Below are positions 36,278 to 45,379 of a stretch of DNA of 64,000 nucleotides, piece by piece. The stretch comes from Variovorax sp. Root473. Its GTDB lineage: Bacteria > Pseudomonadota > Gammaproteobacteria > Burkholderiales > Burkholderiaceae_C. The stretch lies in assembly GCF_001426505.1 (NCBI RefSeq), contig NZ_LMEV01000013.1:62001-126000 (forward strand), in the 5' to 3' direction. Position numbers and translations under genes: made by a program. Position 1 is the stretch's first letter; each line of letters starts with the position of its first letter. The notes under the pieces are model-generated. The model was given only the letters and a program-made list of their open reading frames with translations. It was not told the origin of the DNA and did not search any database.

Positions 36278-37666
36278 TCAGGACCGGCGCCGCAACGCGG
36301 TGCGCAGCGCCTTCGCGAATCGCGGGTCGGCCATCGCGCCGACATTGAAGCGCGACCAGCGCGAGACCTGCGTCGAATCGACGCTGAAGATGCGCCCCGG
36401 CGCCATCACGATCTTGCGCGGCAGCAGTTCCTTCGCGAAGGCCAGCGAGTCGTCCACGCCGGGCAGCGCGGCCCAGATGTAGAGCGACTGCGGGCTGCGC
36501 GCGAAGACCTCGGCGTCCACGGCGTCGAACAGCTTCAGCGCGTCGCGCGTGGCCTCGCCCAGCCGCTGCTGCAGCCGCTTGAGGTGCCGCTGGTAGTGGC
36601 CCTCGCTCAGGATGACGTCGACCGTGCGCTCGCTGTACTCCGAGCTGCTCACGTGGATCAGCGCCTTCAGGTCGGCGAGGTCGCTCGCCAGGTCGGCACC
36701 GCAGGCGATGAAGCCCACGCGCAGCGCGGCCGAGAACGATTTCGAAAAGCTGCCGATGTAGATGGTGCGTTCGAGCTGGTCGAGCGCGGACAGACGCGGC
36801 AACGCCGTGGGCTTGAAGTCGGCCAGCGGGTCGTTCTCCACGATCAGCAGGTCGTACTTCTGCGCCAGCTGCAGCACGCGGAAGGCCTTGGCCGGCGAGA
36901 TGTCGGAGCCCGTGGGGTTGTGCGCGAGCGACTGCGTGAAGAACAGGCGCGGCCGCTCGGCGATGAGCAGTTGCTCCAGCACGTCCAGATCCGGTCCGTC
37001 CGCAAGACGCGGCACGGCCAGCATCTGTGCGCCCGCGAGCTTGAGCTTGCCGAAGAGCGGGTAGTAGCCCGGGTCGTCCACCAGCACCTTGCCGCCGGGC
37101 GGCACGAAATAGCGGATGACGATGTCCATCGCCTCGTTGGCACCGTGCGTGAGCACGATCTGCCGCGGCTCGGCGCCGATGCCGAAGTCGGCCAGCTTGC
37201 GCACGAGGTGATCGCGCAGCGGCGCATAACCGAAGCGGCTGCCGTAGCGAAAGAGCGCGCCGAGCCCCGTGCGCACGACCTTCGGGTGGTACTTGTCCAG
37301 GCGCACGTCGGCGAGCCATTCGACGGGCGGAAAGCCGTCGCCCACGGCGACCGCGTCGGGCTGCGTCTTGAGCTGCTCGCGCATGAGCCACACGATGTCC
37401 ATCGCGCGGCCGAGGCTGCCCGCGTCGTCCTCGGCGGGCTTGGGTGTGGCCGTGGCCTGCGCGAGCACGTAGTAGCCCGAACCGCGCCGCGGCTCGACGA
37501 GGCCGCGCGACACCAGCAGCTCGAACGCGGCCACCACGGTGTTCTTGGCGTAGCCGTGCAGCTGCGCGAGTTCGCGCAGCGACGGCAGCTTGTCGCCAGC
37601 CTTGTAGGCGCCGCTCGCGATCTGGCGCGCAAGGGTGTCGGCGAGCGAATCGGCGATCGTGGTCAT
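36278..37666 (-). CDS. MocR-type regulator (GntR DNA-binding + aminotransferase domain)
   Basis: A 462-residue PLP-dependent regulator. Residues 1-70 are a GntR winged helix (SLRELAQLHGYAKNTVVAAFELL), joined to a fold-type I aminotransferase domain with HGANEAMD (174-181), the aspartate in VENDP (D279) and the PLP-binding Lys309 in SFSKS. It is divergent from the HMG-CoA reductase gene, and direct repeats of ACTGTCC stand in the shared control region, so it most likely controls mevalonate use and itself. The start ATG at 37666 is the one that gives a complete winged helix. Confidence 0.92.
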   Translation of the reverse strand: MTTIADSLADTLARQIASGAYKAGDKLPSLRELAQLHGYAKNTVVAAFELLVSRGLVEPRRGSGYYVLAQATATPKPAEDDAGSLGRAMDIVWLMREQLKTQPDAVAVGDGFPPVEWLADVRLDKYHPKVVRTGLGALFRYGSRFGYAPLRDHLVRKLADFGIGAEPRQIVLTHGANEAMDIVIRYFVPPGGKVLVDDPGYYPLFGKLKLAGAQMLAVPRLADGPDLDVLEQLLIAERPRLFFTQSLAHNPTGSDISPAKAFRVLQLAQKYDLLIVENDPLADFKPTALPRLSALDQLERTIYIGSFSKSFSAALRVGFIACGADLASDLADLKALIHVSSSEYSERTVDVILSEGHYQRHLKRLQQRLGEATRDALKLFDAVDAEVFARSPQSLYIWAALPGVDDSLAFAKELLPRKIVMAPGRIFSVDSTQVSRWSRFNVGAMADPRFAKALRTALRRRS

Positions 37667-37705
37667 GGGCCGGGACTTTGACACAGCCAGCGATGGCGAC
37701 GCACC

Positions 37706-37735
37706 ACTGTCCACACTGTCCCGCCAAACTGTGCC
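37706..37735. promoter_or_regulatory. Direct repeats, probable MocR operator
   Basis: ACTGTCC at 37706-37712 and 37715-37721 (9-bp spacing), followed by ACTGTGC from 37728, in the 137-bp region between the divergent MocR and HMG-CoA reductase genes. Head-to-tail half-sites are characteristic of MocR/PdxR binding. A TAAATT at 37759-37764 may be the -10 of the reductase promoter. Confidence 0.6.
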
Positions 37736-37803
37736 TTCCGCGGGCGGTACAGCGGGCCTAAATTGCCTGCTCCCGAATTCACCTCCCGAAGAGACACGCA
37801 CCG

Positions 37804-39090
37804 ATGGCTGCCGATTCCCGCATTCCCAATTTCCGCGCACTCACCCCCACCCAACGCCTGGCCCACATCGCACAGGCCGCCTCGCTCACCAACGACGAGG
37901 TGGCATTGCTCGCGCAGCCCGGCGCGCTGAGCGTGGAGCGCGCCAACGGCATGGTCGAGAACGTGATCGGCACCTTCGAGCTGCCGCTGGGCGTGGCCGG
38001 CAACTTCACCGTGAATGGTCGCGACTACCTCGTGCCGATGGCGGTGGAAGAGCCCTCGGTGGTCGCCGCCGCCTCGTTCATGGCCAAGCTGGCGCGCGAA
38101 GGCGGCGGCTTCGAGGCCTCGAGCACCGGCCCGCTGATGCGCGCGCAGGTGCAGGTGATCGGCATCACCGACCCGTACGGCGCCCGGCTCGCGCTGCTGC
38201 GTGCGCGCGACGAGATCCTGGCCGTGGCGAACAGCCGCGACAAGGTGCTGATCGGCCTGGGCGGCGGCTGCCGCGACATCGAGGTGCATGTGTTCGGCGA
38301 CACGCCGCGCGGCGCGATGGTGGTGATGCACCTGATCGTCGACGTGCGCGACGCGATGGGCGCGAACACGGTCAACACGATGGCCGAGGCGGTGTCGCCG
38401 CTGGTCGAGCAGCTCACGGGCGGCACGGTGCGCCTGCGCATCCTGTCGAACCTGGCGGACCTGCGGCTGGCGCGTGCGCGCGTGCGGCTCGCACCCGCCG
38501 TGCTGGCCACGCGCGAGCGCAGCGGCGAAGAGGTGGTCGAGGGCGTGATCGACGCGTACACCTTCGCGGCCATCGACCCGTACCGCGCGGCGACGCACAA
38601 CAAGGGGATCATGAACGGCATCGACCCGGTGATCGTCGCGACCGGCAACGACTGGCGCGCGGTCGAAGCCGGCGCGCATGCGTATGCCTGCCGCAGCGGG
38701 CGCTACACCTCGCTGACCACGTGGGAGAAGGACACGAGCGGCGCGCTCGTCGGCACCATCGAGATGCCAATGCCCGTGGGCCTGGTCGGCGGCGCGACGA
38801 AGACGCACCCGCTCGCACGGCTCGCACTGAAGATCCTCGACGTGAAGTCGGCGCAGGAACTCGGCGAAGTCGCCGTGGCCGTCGGCCTCGCGCAGAACCT
38901 CGGCGCCCTGCGTGCACTCGCCACCGAAGGCATCCAGCGCGGCCACATGGCGCTGCACGCCCGCAACATCGCGCTCGTCGCCGGTGCGACCGGTGACGAG
39001 ATCGATCACATCGCCAAGCAGATGGCGGCCGAACACGACGTGCGCACCGACCGCGCCGTGGCGCTGCTCGACGCGCTGCGCAAGAAATAA
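37804..39090 (+). CDS. mvaA: Hydroxymethylglutaryl-CoA reductase, degradative (class II)
   Basis: Oxidises mevalonate to HMG-CoA with NAD+ and CoA in catabolic use of mevalonate; cytosolic. The 428-residue length and residue numbers coincide with the Pseudomonas mevalonii enzyme: catalytic E83, K267 ([10 protein letters not shown]), D283 and H381 (GHMALHARN), and D146, which favours NAD(H). [11 protein letters not shown] binds the nucleotide region. It is followed by a two-gene membrane transporter and divergent from a MocR regulator. No HMG-CoA lyase is in the window. Burkholderiales make isoprenoids by the MEP route, which supports a degradative role. Confidence 0.95.
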   Translation: MAADSRIPNFRALTPTQRLAHIAQAASLTNDEVALLAQPGALSVERANGMVENVIGTFELPLGVAGNFTVNGRDYLVPMAVEEPSVVAAASFMAKLAREGGGFEASSTGPLMRAQVQVIGITDPYGARLALLRARDEILAVANSRDKVLIGLGGGCRDIEVHVFGDTPRGAMVVMHLIVDVRDAMGANTVNTMAEAVSPLVEQLTGGTVRLRILSNLADLRLARARVRLAPAVLATRERSGEEVVEGVIDAYTFAAIDPYRAATHNKGIMNGIDPVIVATGNDWRAVEAGAHAYACRSGRYTSLTTWEKDTSGALVGTIEMPMPVGLVGGATKTHPLARLALKILDVKSAQELGEVAVAVGLAQNLGALRALATEGIQRGHMALHARNIALVAGATGDEIDHIAKQMAAEHDVRTDRAVALLDALRKK

Positions 39091-39187
39091 CTCAACGCGG
39101 CGGGAGGGGCCCGCTACAGGGACCGCGGCCCACACCGCGGCGGCCGCGCTAGCGGCTGTCACATCACCAAAGACGGAGACATCGCAG

Positions 39188-39640
39188 ATGAACGCAGACA
39201 GTGCAACGCCCGCCCGCTGGCGGCTGGTGGAGATATGGGGCGACACGGCCGACCTGGGCCACCTCGCGTGGTCGATCGTGATCGGCGTCGCGGTGAGCCT
39301 CACGGGGTACCTCGTGGCGAGCCGCGTGCTCGCGAGCGTGGTGAGCACGCCTGAACTGGCGCGCGCCTACGCGATGCTCGCGGGCCTGGGCGGCTGCGTG
39401 GTCTCGGGCGTGATCTGCGCGAAGCTCTTCGCGCCGAAGCGCGAGGTGGTCGAAGGCACGGACCCCGATCCGCGCTGGCGCGAGGAAGTGCTGGCCGAAC
39501 TGGCCGGCGAGCACGGCGACCTGGGCTCGGTGAACGACCTTCCGCCGTCGGTGGTGCGCGAGATGAAGGAGCTGGAAATCTACGGCCTGTTCGCGTCGTA
39601 CAAGCCCCGCGCCACAAACACCGAAGGAGCCGCCTCGTGA
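39188..39640 (+). CDS. Small membrane subunit of a TctA-like transporter (unknown family)
   Basis: A 150-residue protein with two probable membrane helices (about 25-47 and 60-82) and a charged C-terminal domain (REVVEGTDPDPRWREEVLAELA). GGAGA stands nine bases before the ATG at 39188. Its last codons overlap the start of the large permease (GTGA), so they are made together. It holds the place of a TctB-like small subunit but does not look like TctB. I cannot name the family. Confidence 0.75.
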   Translation: MNADSATPARWRLVEIWGDTADLGHLAWSIVIGVAVSLTGYLVASRVLASVVSTPELARAYAMLAGLGGCVVSGVICAKLFAPKREVVEGTDPDPRWREEVLAELAGEHGDLGSVNDLPPSVVREMKELEIYGLFASYKPRATNTEGAAS

Positions 39641-41025
39641 TCGACGCCGCGCTGTTCAACCAGATCCTCGTCGCCACCGGCATGGGCCTCGTGGGCGCCA
39701 TCGTGTTCGCGGCCATCGGCCTCGTCTCGGGCACCGACGAAACCACCACGCTCGCACCGCTCACGCTGCTGGTGGTGCTGCTGGGCGTGCCGCCCGAAGG
39801 CGTGTTCACCTTCTTCCTGGCGGCCGCGGTGGCCAAGCACATGACGCACGCGGTGCCCACGGCGCTGCTCGGCATCCCGGGCGACACCATGGCTACGCCG
39901 CTGCTGCAGGACGCGAACGTGCTGCGCAACCTGGGCGTGCCGCACATCGCGCTGCGCAAGATGGTGTCGGGCGCGATCATCGCGGCCTTCATCGCCGTGC
40001 CGCTGGCGGTGCTGTTCGCGGTGCTGCTCGCGCCCTATGGCGCAGCCATCACCAAGGCTGCGCCGTGGATCTTCGTGGTGGCGGCCGTGGCCATCGCCTA
40101 CTTCTCGAGCGGGCGCTGGGCGTCGGTGGCCACGCTGGTGCCCTTCGTGATGGTGATCGTCGCGCTGCAGGCGCTCACGGGCAAGTACGGCGTGAAGCTC
40201 AGCATCAGCTACTTCCTGGGCATCGCGATCGGGCCGCTGGTGGCCGACCTGTTCTCGGTGATCTCGCCCGCCGCACGGGCGCGCATGAAGCGCGACAAGG
40301 TCCGCACCTTCTCGCTTGCGCCGGACGTGAAGGGCTGGTCGGGCTACTTCCCGAATCCGTTCAAGGTGCTCGACGGCAAGCAGGTGAAGTGGACCTTTGC
40401 CACCGCCACGATCTCCAGCGCCACCTTCGTGTTCAGTCCGGTCGCGATGACGGTGGTGCTGGGTGAGCTGGTCGGTTCGCGCATCAGGCACGCGTACCAC
40501 CGCCTGACCACCACGCTGGCCGCGCGCAACGGCGTGACCGAGGCCACCTACATCGCCGAGGCACTGATTCCGCTGATCGCCATCGGCCTGCCGCTGAGCC
40601 CGGTGGCGGCCGGCCCTGCGGCGCCGCTGTTCAACGCACCGCCGGTGTTCACCATCGACGCGGCCACGGGCCAGACCCACAACCTGCACAACCTGCTGAA
40701 CCACTGGGAGTTCCTCGGCTACGGCATGCTGGCCGTGGTGCTGGCGGCGCTGGTGGCCTACCCCTTCACGATGAACTTCGCGCGCCGCGCGGCGCTGTTC
40801 GTGTCGCGCAAGGTGAGCCACGAGGCGATCATCGCGACCTTCGTCGGGCTGATCGTGGTGATCAGCGTGTGGGAAGGCCAACTGCTCGGGTTGCTGGTGA
40901 TCCTGACGATGGGCCTGCTCGGCGGGCTGCTGTCGCGCGCCATCGGCTTCAACACCGGCGTGCAGTTCATGGGCTACTACACGGCGGTGCTGACGGTGCC
41001 TGCGGCGATCAAGGCGTTGGCCTAG
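39637..41025 (+). CDS. TctA-like permease, candidate mevalonate transporter
   Basis: A 462-residue membrane protein with about ten or more helices. TctA-like features are the early glycine-rich helix, GVPPEGVFTFFLAAAVAKHM and the re-entrant-type motif LLGIPGDTMATPLL (near 76-89), matching the LLNIPGxPxxA region of tripartite tricarboxylate transporters. It starts with GTG at 39637, overlapping the small subunit gene. There is no periplasmic TctC-type receptor next to it. Because the operon begins with degradative HMG-CoA reductase, mevalonate is the best guess for the substrate; this is inference. Its 3' end overlaps the convergent AsmA-like gene by 17 bp. Confidence 0.8.
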   Translation: MIDAALFNQILVATGMGLVGAIVFAAIGLVSGTDETTTLAPLTLLVVLLGVPPEGVFTFFLAAAVAKHMTHAVPTALLGIPGDTMATPLLQDANVLRNLGVPHIALRKMVSGAIIAAFIAVPLAVLFAVLLAPYGAAITKAAPWIFVVAAVAIAYFSSGRWASVATLVPFVMVIVALQALTGKYGVKLSISYFLGIAIGPLVADLFSVISPAARARMKRDKVRTFSLAPDVKGWSGYFPNPFKVLDGKQVKWTFATATISSATFVFSPVAMTVVLGELVGSRIRHAYHRLTTTLAARNGVTEATYIAEALIPLIAIGLPLSPVAAGPAAPLFNAPPVFTIDAATGQTHNLHNLLNHWEFLGYGMLAVVLAALVAYPFTMNFARRAALFVSRKVSHEAIIATFVGLIVVISVWEGQLLGLLVILTMGLLGGLLSRAIGFNTGVQFMGYYTAVLTVPAAIKALA

Positions 41026-42364
41026 GGCTTGAGGGTTTGGGTGTCGGCGCGGGCCTGGCAGGCGCCGGTTTCCTCTCGTCCCCGCCGAACAGCTTCTCCA
41101 CCTGCTGCCCCACGCGCGCCCCGATCGCCGTGCCCACGCCCGGCAGCACCGCGCTGCCGACCGCTGCGCCCGCGAGCGCACCGCCGGTCATCGACACCTC
41201 GGGCTCGGCCACGCTGCCGCTGATCTTGAGCGGCACGCCGACCACGCCGTCGACGAGGTCGACCGCGATCTCGCCCGTCATCTGGCGGTTGAAGAGCCGC
41301 AGGTTGCCGCTGGCGGTGAGCACGCCAGAGCGGGCCTTGAGGTTGGTGTAGCGCATCACGATGCCGTCTTCGGTACCCTGGGTGTCGAGCATGCCGGTGA
41401 GCTCGTCCAGTGCCGTGGTGCCGCCGCGGCTGATGCCGACGGTGGTCACGGCCTTGGCCAGGTCGAGCCGGGTCAGCGTGGCCGGCTGCACCGAGAAGCG
41501 GGTGCGGGTGTGCAGGCCACGGATCAGCCCGCCCACTTCGCGGGCCTCGGCCACCAGCGAGGTGTGGCCCGAGACCTTGCCGGCCACCGGCGAGCGGCGC
41601 CCGAAGGCCTGCACCAGCGCCTCGATGTCGACCTGGCGCGGGTCGAGCTCGGCTGACACGCGCAAGCCCCGTCCTTGGGGCAGCACTTCGAGGCGTGATT
41701 CGCCGTTCCACGTGCCGCCGCCGGCGTCGATGCGGGTGCGCCAGCGGTCTTCGCCGCCTTCGCGATCCAGCCGCAGGCGCACGGGCGAGGCGGCGCCGGC
41801 GCGCGCCAGGCGCAGGGTGCGCGGGCGCCAGTTGTCGTCGAACGTCACGTCACCGTCGTAGGCCAGCGCGATGTCGCGGCGGTCGATCCAGACCACGTCG
41901 CGCCAACGCACGCGCTCCACCGGCACGGGCGCCAGCGCCCAGGGTGCCGGCAGCACCATGATGCGGTCGCCCTCCTGCGGCTCAGGGCCCTTGCCCCGGA
42001 AGGCGCGCACCGAGGCGCGCGGCAGCACCAGGCTTTCGAGTTCGATCTCGTCGATGGCGACCACGCGGCGCAGCAGCAACGGCCACAGGTGCAGCCGCAC
42101 GCTCAGGCGGCGCAGGGTGATGGGCTGCGGCTGGTCGGTGGCCAGCCCGGACAGTGCCAGCACGGGCACCGGCCACAGCGACCAGTGGGCCCCGCCCACG
42201 GTCAGGTCGACGCCGTAGCGCTGCGAGAAGCCGGCGGCGATGCGGGCCGCCACCTCCTCGTCGTCGGGCAGGCGCGCGGCCACCACGAGCACCAGCGCGC
42301 CGATGCCCAGCAGCAGCACCGCCACCGAGCCCAGGAGCCACCGCCGCACCGAAGGGAAGGTCAT
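41009..42364 (-). CDS. AsmA family protein
   Basis: A 451-residue envelope protein with one N-terminal membrane helix (about 9-30) and a long beta-rich periplasmic part that matches AsmA repeats (IDEIELESLVLPRASV; ASGNLRLFNRQMTGEIAVDL; VGVPLKISGSVAEPEVSMTGGALAGAAVG-type end, listed here in pieces). AsmA-like proteins are thought to help lipid transport between membranes or outer-membrane assembly. The C-terminus is Pro/Lys-rich. It is convergent with and overlaps the transporter gene by 17 bp. Confidence 0.85.
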   Translation of the reverse strand: MTFPSVRRWLLGSVAVLLLGIGALVLVVAARLPDDEEVAARIAAGFSQRYGVDLTVGGAHWSLWPVPVLALSGLATDQPQPITLRRLSVRLHLWPLLLRRVVAIDEIELESLVLPRASVRAFRGKGPEPQEGDRIMVLPAPWALAPVPVERVRWRDVVWIDRRDIALAYDGDVTFDDNWRPRTLRLARAGAASPVRLRLDREGGEDRWRTRIDAGGGTWNGESRLEVLPQGRGLRVSAELDPRQVDIEALVQAFGRRSPVAGKVSGHTSLVAEAREVGGLIRGLHTRTRFSVQPATLTRLDLAKAVTTVGISRGGTTALDELTGMLDTQGTEDGIVMRYTNLKARSGVLTASGNLRLFNRQMTGEIAVDLVDGVVGVPLKISGSVAEPEVSMTGGALAGAAVGSAVLPGVGTAIGARVGQQVEKLFGGDERKPAPARPAPTPKPSSPRPTP

Positions 42365-42451
42365 CGGGCCAAGGTAGCACGCAAAGGCGACTGCGGTTGT
42401 CAGCCGTCGTCGCTATAGTGCCCTCGCACCCCCTGTATCGGAGACCCCTGC

Positions 42452-42874
42452 ATGCGTATCTGGAAGAAAGACATCTCGGTCGAATCGCTGACCGCCAACC
42501 ACGTGGGCACGGCCGTGGCCGCCCTGGGCATCGAGTTCCTGGAGGTGGGCGACGACTTCATCCGCGCCCGCGTGCCGGTGGACGAGCGCACCCGCCAGCC
42601 CTACGGCATCCTGCACGGCGGCGTGTCGGTGGTGCTGGCCGAGACGCTGGGTTCCTGCGGCGCGCACTATTCGGCCCCCGAGGGCGACCGCGCCGTGGGC
42701 CTGGACATCAACGCCAACCACATCCGCTCGGCCACCAGCGGCTGGGTCATCGGCACGGCGCGGCCGGTGCACCGCGGGCGCACCACGCAGGTCTGGCAGA
42801 TCGACCTGACGAACGAGGCGGGCGAGCTGACCTGCGTGTCGCGCATCACCATGGCGGTGCTGCAGCCGCGCTGA
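42452..42874 (+). CDS. Hotdog-fold thioesterase (MenI/EntH/PaaI type)
   Basis: A 140-residue single-domain acyl-CoA thioesterase. The signature PYGILHGGVSVVLAETLGS (residues 50-68) holds the conserved His-Gly-Gly and the catalytic glutamate, as in 1,4-dihydroxy-2-naphthoyl-CoA hydrolase and EntH; LDINANHIRSATSG follows. The organism's degradation of aromatic acids by CoA esters makes a housekeeping role in CoA salvage likely. It stands alone between divergent AsmA and the RutG gene. Confidence 0.9.
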   Translation: MRIWKKDISVESLTANHVGTAVAALGIEFLEVGDDFIRARVPVDERTRQPYGILHGGVSVVLAETLGSCGAHYSAPEGDRAVGLDINANHIRSATSGWVIGTARPVHRGRTTQVWQIDLTNEAGELTCVSRITMAVLQPR

Positions 42875-43022
42875 GCGGCACCGGCCCCCTTTTCTTCTCC
42901 TTCCCCGCTGGTACGCCTCTTGCGGGTGGCACCCGTGTTCAGCACGGGGTGGATCGACCACAATCTCGCCCCAGGGAGCGCGTCGACCCCCCAAGACACA
43001 CCAACCGAGGAGAAGAAAACAC

Positions 43023-44306
43023 ATGTTCAACTGGACTGAAAAGCCGGTGTCCACACTGGCCAATGGCGCCGTGATCGCGCCCGACGAGCGGCTGCCCTGG
43101 CTGCAGACTGGCGCGATGGGCATCCAGCACGTGATCGCCATGTTCGGCGCCACGGTGCTGGCGCCGATCCTGATGGGCTTCAACCCCAACATCGCGATCC
43201 TGATGAGCGGCATCGGCACGCTCATCTTCTACTTCGTGACCGGCGGCAAGGTGCCCAGCTACCTGGGCTCGAGCTTCGCCTTCATCGGCGTGGTGATCGC
43301 GGCCAGCGGCTACGCGGGCAAGGGGGCCAACGCCAACATCGCAGTGGCGCTGGGCGGCATCGTGGCCTGCGGGGTGGTCTACATCCTGATCGGGGCCATC
43401 GTGCAGGCCGTGGGCACGGGCTGGATCGAGCGCTTCATGCCGCCCGTGGTCACGGGCGCCGTGGTGGCGGTGATCGGGCTGAACCTGGCGGGCATTCCCA
43501 TCAAGAACATGGCGGCCAGCAACTTCGATTCGTGGATGCAGGCCGTGACCTTCCTGTGCGTGGGGCTGGTGGCGGTGTTCACGCGCGGCATGGTGCAGCG
43601 CCTGCTGATCCTCATCGGCCTGATCCTGGCCACGCTGGTGTATGCCGCGCTCACCAACGGCATGGGCCTGGGCAAGCCGGTCGACCTCAGCGGCATCGCC
43701 AACGCGGCCTGGTTCGGCCTGCCGACCTTCACGGCGCCGGTGTTCACGGCCAACGCAATGCTGCTGATCGCGCCCGTGGCGATCATCCTGGTGGCGGAAA
43801 ACCTCGGCCACCTGAAGGCCGTGACGGCCATGACCGGCCGCAACCTCGACCCGTACATGGGCCGTGCCTTCATCGGCGACGGCATTGCCACGGTGGTGAG
43901 CGGCGCCGCCGGCGGCACGGGCGTGACCACCTATGCCGAGAACATCGGCGTGATGGCGGCCACGCGCATCTACTCGACGGCGGTGTTCGTGGTGGCGGCG
44001 GTGATTGCGCTGGTGCTGGGCTTCAGCCCCAAGTTCGGCGCGCTGATCCAGGCGATTCCGCTGCCGGTGATGGGCGGCGTGAGCATCGTGGTGTTCGGCC
44101 TGATCGCCATTGCGGGCGCCAAGATCTGGGTCGACAACAAGGTCGATTTCTCGCAGAACAAGAACCTGATCGTGGCCGCGATCACGCTGATCATCGGCAC
44201 TGGCGACTTCACGCTGAAGTTCGGCGACTTCGCCCTCGGCGGCATCGGAACCGCCACTTTCGGCGCGATCATCCTCTACGCCCTGCTGGGCAAAACAAAG
44301 AACTAA
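43023..44306 (+). CDS. rutG: Pyrimidine permease RutG (NCS2 family)
   Basis: A 427-residue inner-membrane permease of the nucleobase:cation symporter-2 family with about 14 segments. VVAPDERLPxxQT-like opening (IAPDERLPWLQTGAMGIQH), GGKVPSYLGSSFAFIGVVIA, ILVAENLGHLKAV and GGTGVTTYAENIGVMA are all close to E. coli RutG. It should take up uracil or other pyrimidines. No other rut gene is in the window. GGAGAAGAA lies ahead of the ATG. A family-1 repeat begins at its stop codon. Confidence 0.93.
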   Translation: MFNWTEKPVSTLANGAVIAPDERLPWLQTGAMGIQHVIAMFGATVLAPILMGFNPNIAILMSGIGTLIFYFVTGGKVPSYLGSSFAFIGVVIAASGYAGKGANANIAVALGGIVACGVVYILIGAIVQAVGTGWIERFMPPVVTGAVVAVIGLNLAGIPIKNMAASNFDSWMQAVTFLCVGLVAVFTRGMVQRLLILIGLILATLVYAALTNGMGLGKPVDLSGIANAAWFGLPTFTAPVFTANAMLLIAPVAIILVAENLGHLKAVTAMTGRNLDPYMGRAFIGDGIATVVSGAAGGTGVTTYAENIGVMAATRIYSTAVFVVAAVIALVLGFSPKFGALIQAIPLPVMGGVSIVVFGLIAIAGAKIWVDNKVDFSQNKNLIVAAITLIIGTGDFTLKFGDFALGGIGTATFGAIILYALLGKTKN

Positions 44307-44391
44307 CCCCCAGGCTTGCCCACTTCGTGTGGCCCCCAACCCCCTTGCAGGGGGCGATACCAGCGGCCCGGCAAAGCCGGTTCCGCGGTAT
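44306..44391 (+). repeat. Stop-codon-associated intergenic repeat, family 1 (copy C)
   Basis: Starts at the last base of the rutG stop: CCCCCAGGCTTGCC, CACTTCGTGT at 44321-44330, CCCCCTTGCAGGGGG hairpin, GCGGCCCGGCAAAGCCGG and TTCCGCGGTATCC. The sequence is nearly the same as copies A and B, in the same orientation relative to the upstream gene. The remaining 138 bases to minC show no further gene. Confidence 0.88.
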
Positions 44392-44529
44392 CCCTGGAAC
44401 TGCAGCAAGATGAAACCTCGTGCAATAAGTGTTGTGCAGGGTCAGTGAACACGACACCAGCCATCGGGCTTTGGCCGGCGCCCGTTAGACTCCAACGCTT
44501 TTCGCACCGACGTTCACACACGTTTTCCA

Positions 44530-45306
44530 ATGGCCGATGTTTCCGCCGCTCGTACCAAGGCGGTTTTCGAATTCAAGAGCGCCACGCTGCCGCTGATCGC
44601 AGTGATCCTCAAGACAGCCGACCTCGACGTGCTGGCCGAGGCACTCGACGCCCAGTTGGCGGATTCGCCCGACTTCTTCGAGCAGGAGCCGGTGGTGATC
44701 GACCTCTCGATGCTGCAGGAACTGGCGGCCGAAGCCGGCGCCCCTGCCCCCGGGATCGACTTTGCCGCCCTGCGCAGCCTGCTGGCGCGCCACCAGACTC
44801 AGCCGATCGCCGTGCGCGGCGGCAGCCCCGAGCAGCATGCCGCGGCACGTGACGCCGGCCTGTCGGTGGCCGCCATGCCCGCGGCCCCCGCGCCGCGCCC
44901 GCCAGCGCCGCCCGCCGAGGCGCCTGCGGCCTCCGAAGCCCCGCAGATCGTGCGCGAGCTGCCGGTGCCGGCCAACGGCACGCTGCTGATCGACAAGCCG
45001 CTGCGCTCGGGCCAGCAGATCTACGCGCGTGGCGGCGACGTGGTGGTGACCGCCATCGTGAGCTTCGGCGCCGAAGTCATCGCCGACGGCAACGTGCATG
45101 TGTACGCGCCGCTGCGCGGCAAGGCCATTGCCGGTGCGCGCGGCAACACCGAGGCGCGGATCTTCTCGACCTGCATGGAAGCGCAGCTGGTGGCCATTGC
45201 CGGCATCTATCGCACGAACGAAGTGCCGCTGCCCGAGCCCGTGCTGGGCAAGCCCGCCCAGGTGCGCCTGGACGGCAAAAAGATAGCGATCGACGCGATT
45301 CCCTGA
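44530..45306 (+). CDS. minC: Septum site-determining protein MinC
   Basis: Inhibitor of FtsZ ring assembly at the poles. The 258-residue protein has the N-terminal MinC domain (VFEFKSATLPLIAVIL, about 12-105), a Pro/Ala linker (about 118-138), and the C-terminal beta-helix that binds MinD (RSGQQIYARGGDVVVTAIVS, GNVHVYAPLRGKAIAGARGN). First gene of the minCDE operon, in the usual order and spacing. Confidence 0.97.
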   Translation: MADVSAARTKAVFEFKSATLPLIAVILKTADLDVLAEALDAQLADSPDFFEQEPVVIDLSMLQELAAEAGAPAPGIDFAALRSLLARHQTQPIAVRGGSPEQHAAARDAGLSVAAMPAAPAPRPPAPPAEAPAASEAPQIVRELPVPANGTLLIDKPLRSGQQIYARGGDVVVTAIVSFGAEVIADGNVHVYAPLRGKAIAGARGNTEARIFSTCMEAQLVAIAGIYRTNEVPLPEPVLGKPAQVRLDGKKIAIDAIP

Positions 45307-45379
45307 GATGACACAGGAACAGGATCGCGGCGACGCCGAACATCAATCGACAACTGAATCGAAACAAGAAGGAATGGCG

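Noticed and set aside
39091..39187. GC-rich hairpins (CCGCGG-CCCACA-CCGCGG) downstream of mvaA as another family-1 repeat
   Set aside because: CACTTCGTGT and the GGCCCGGCAAAGCCGG block are absent; only GC-rich palindromes are shared.
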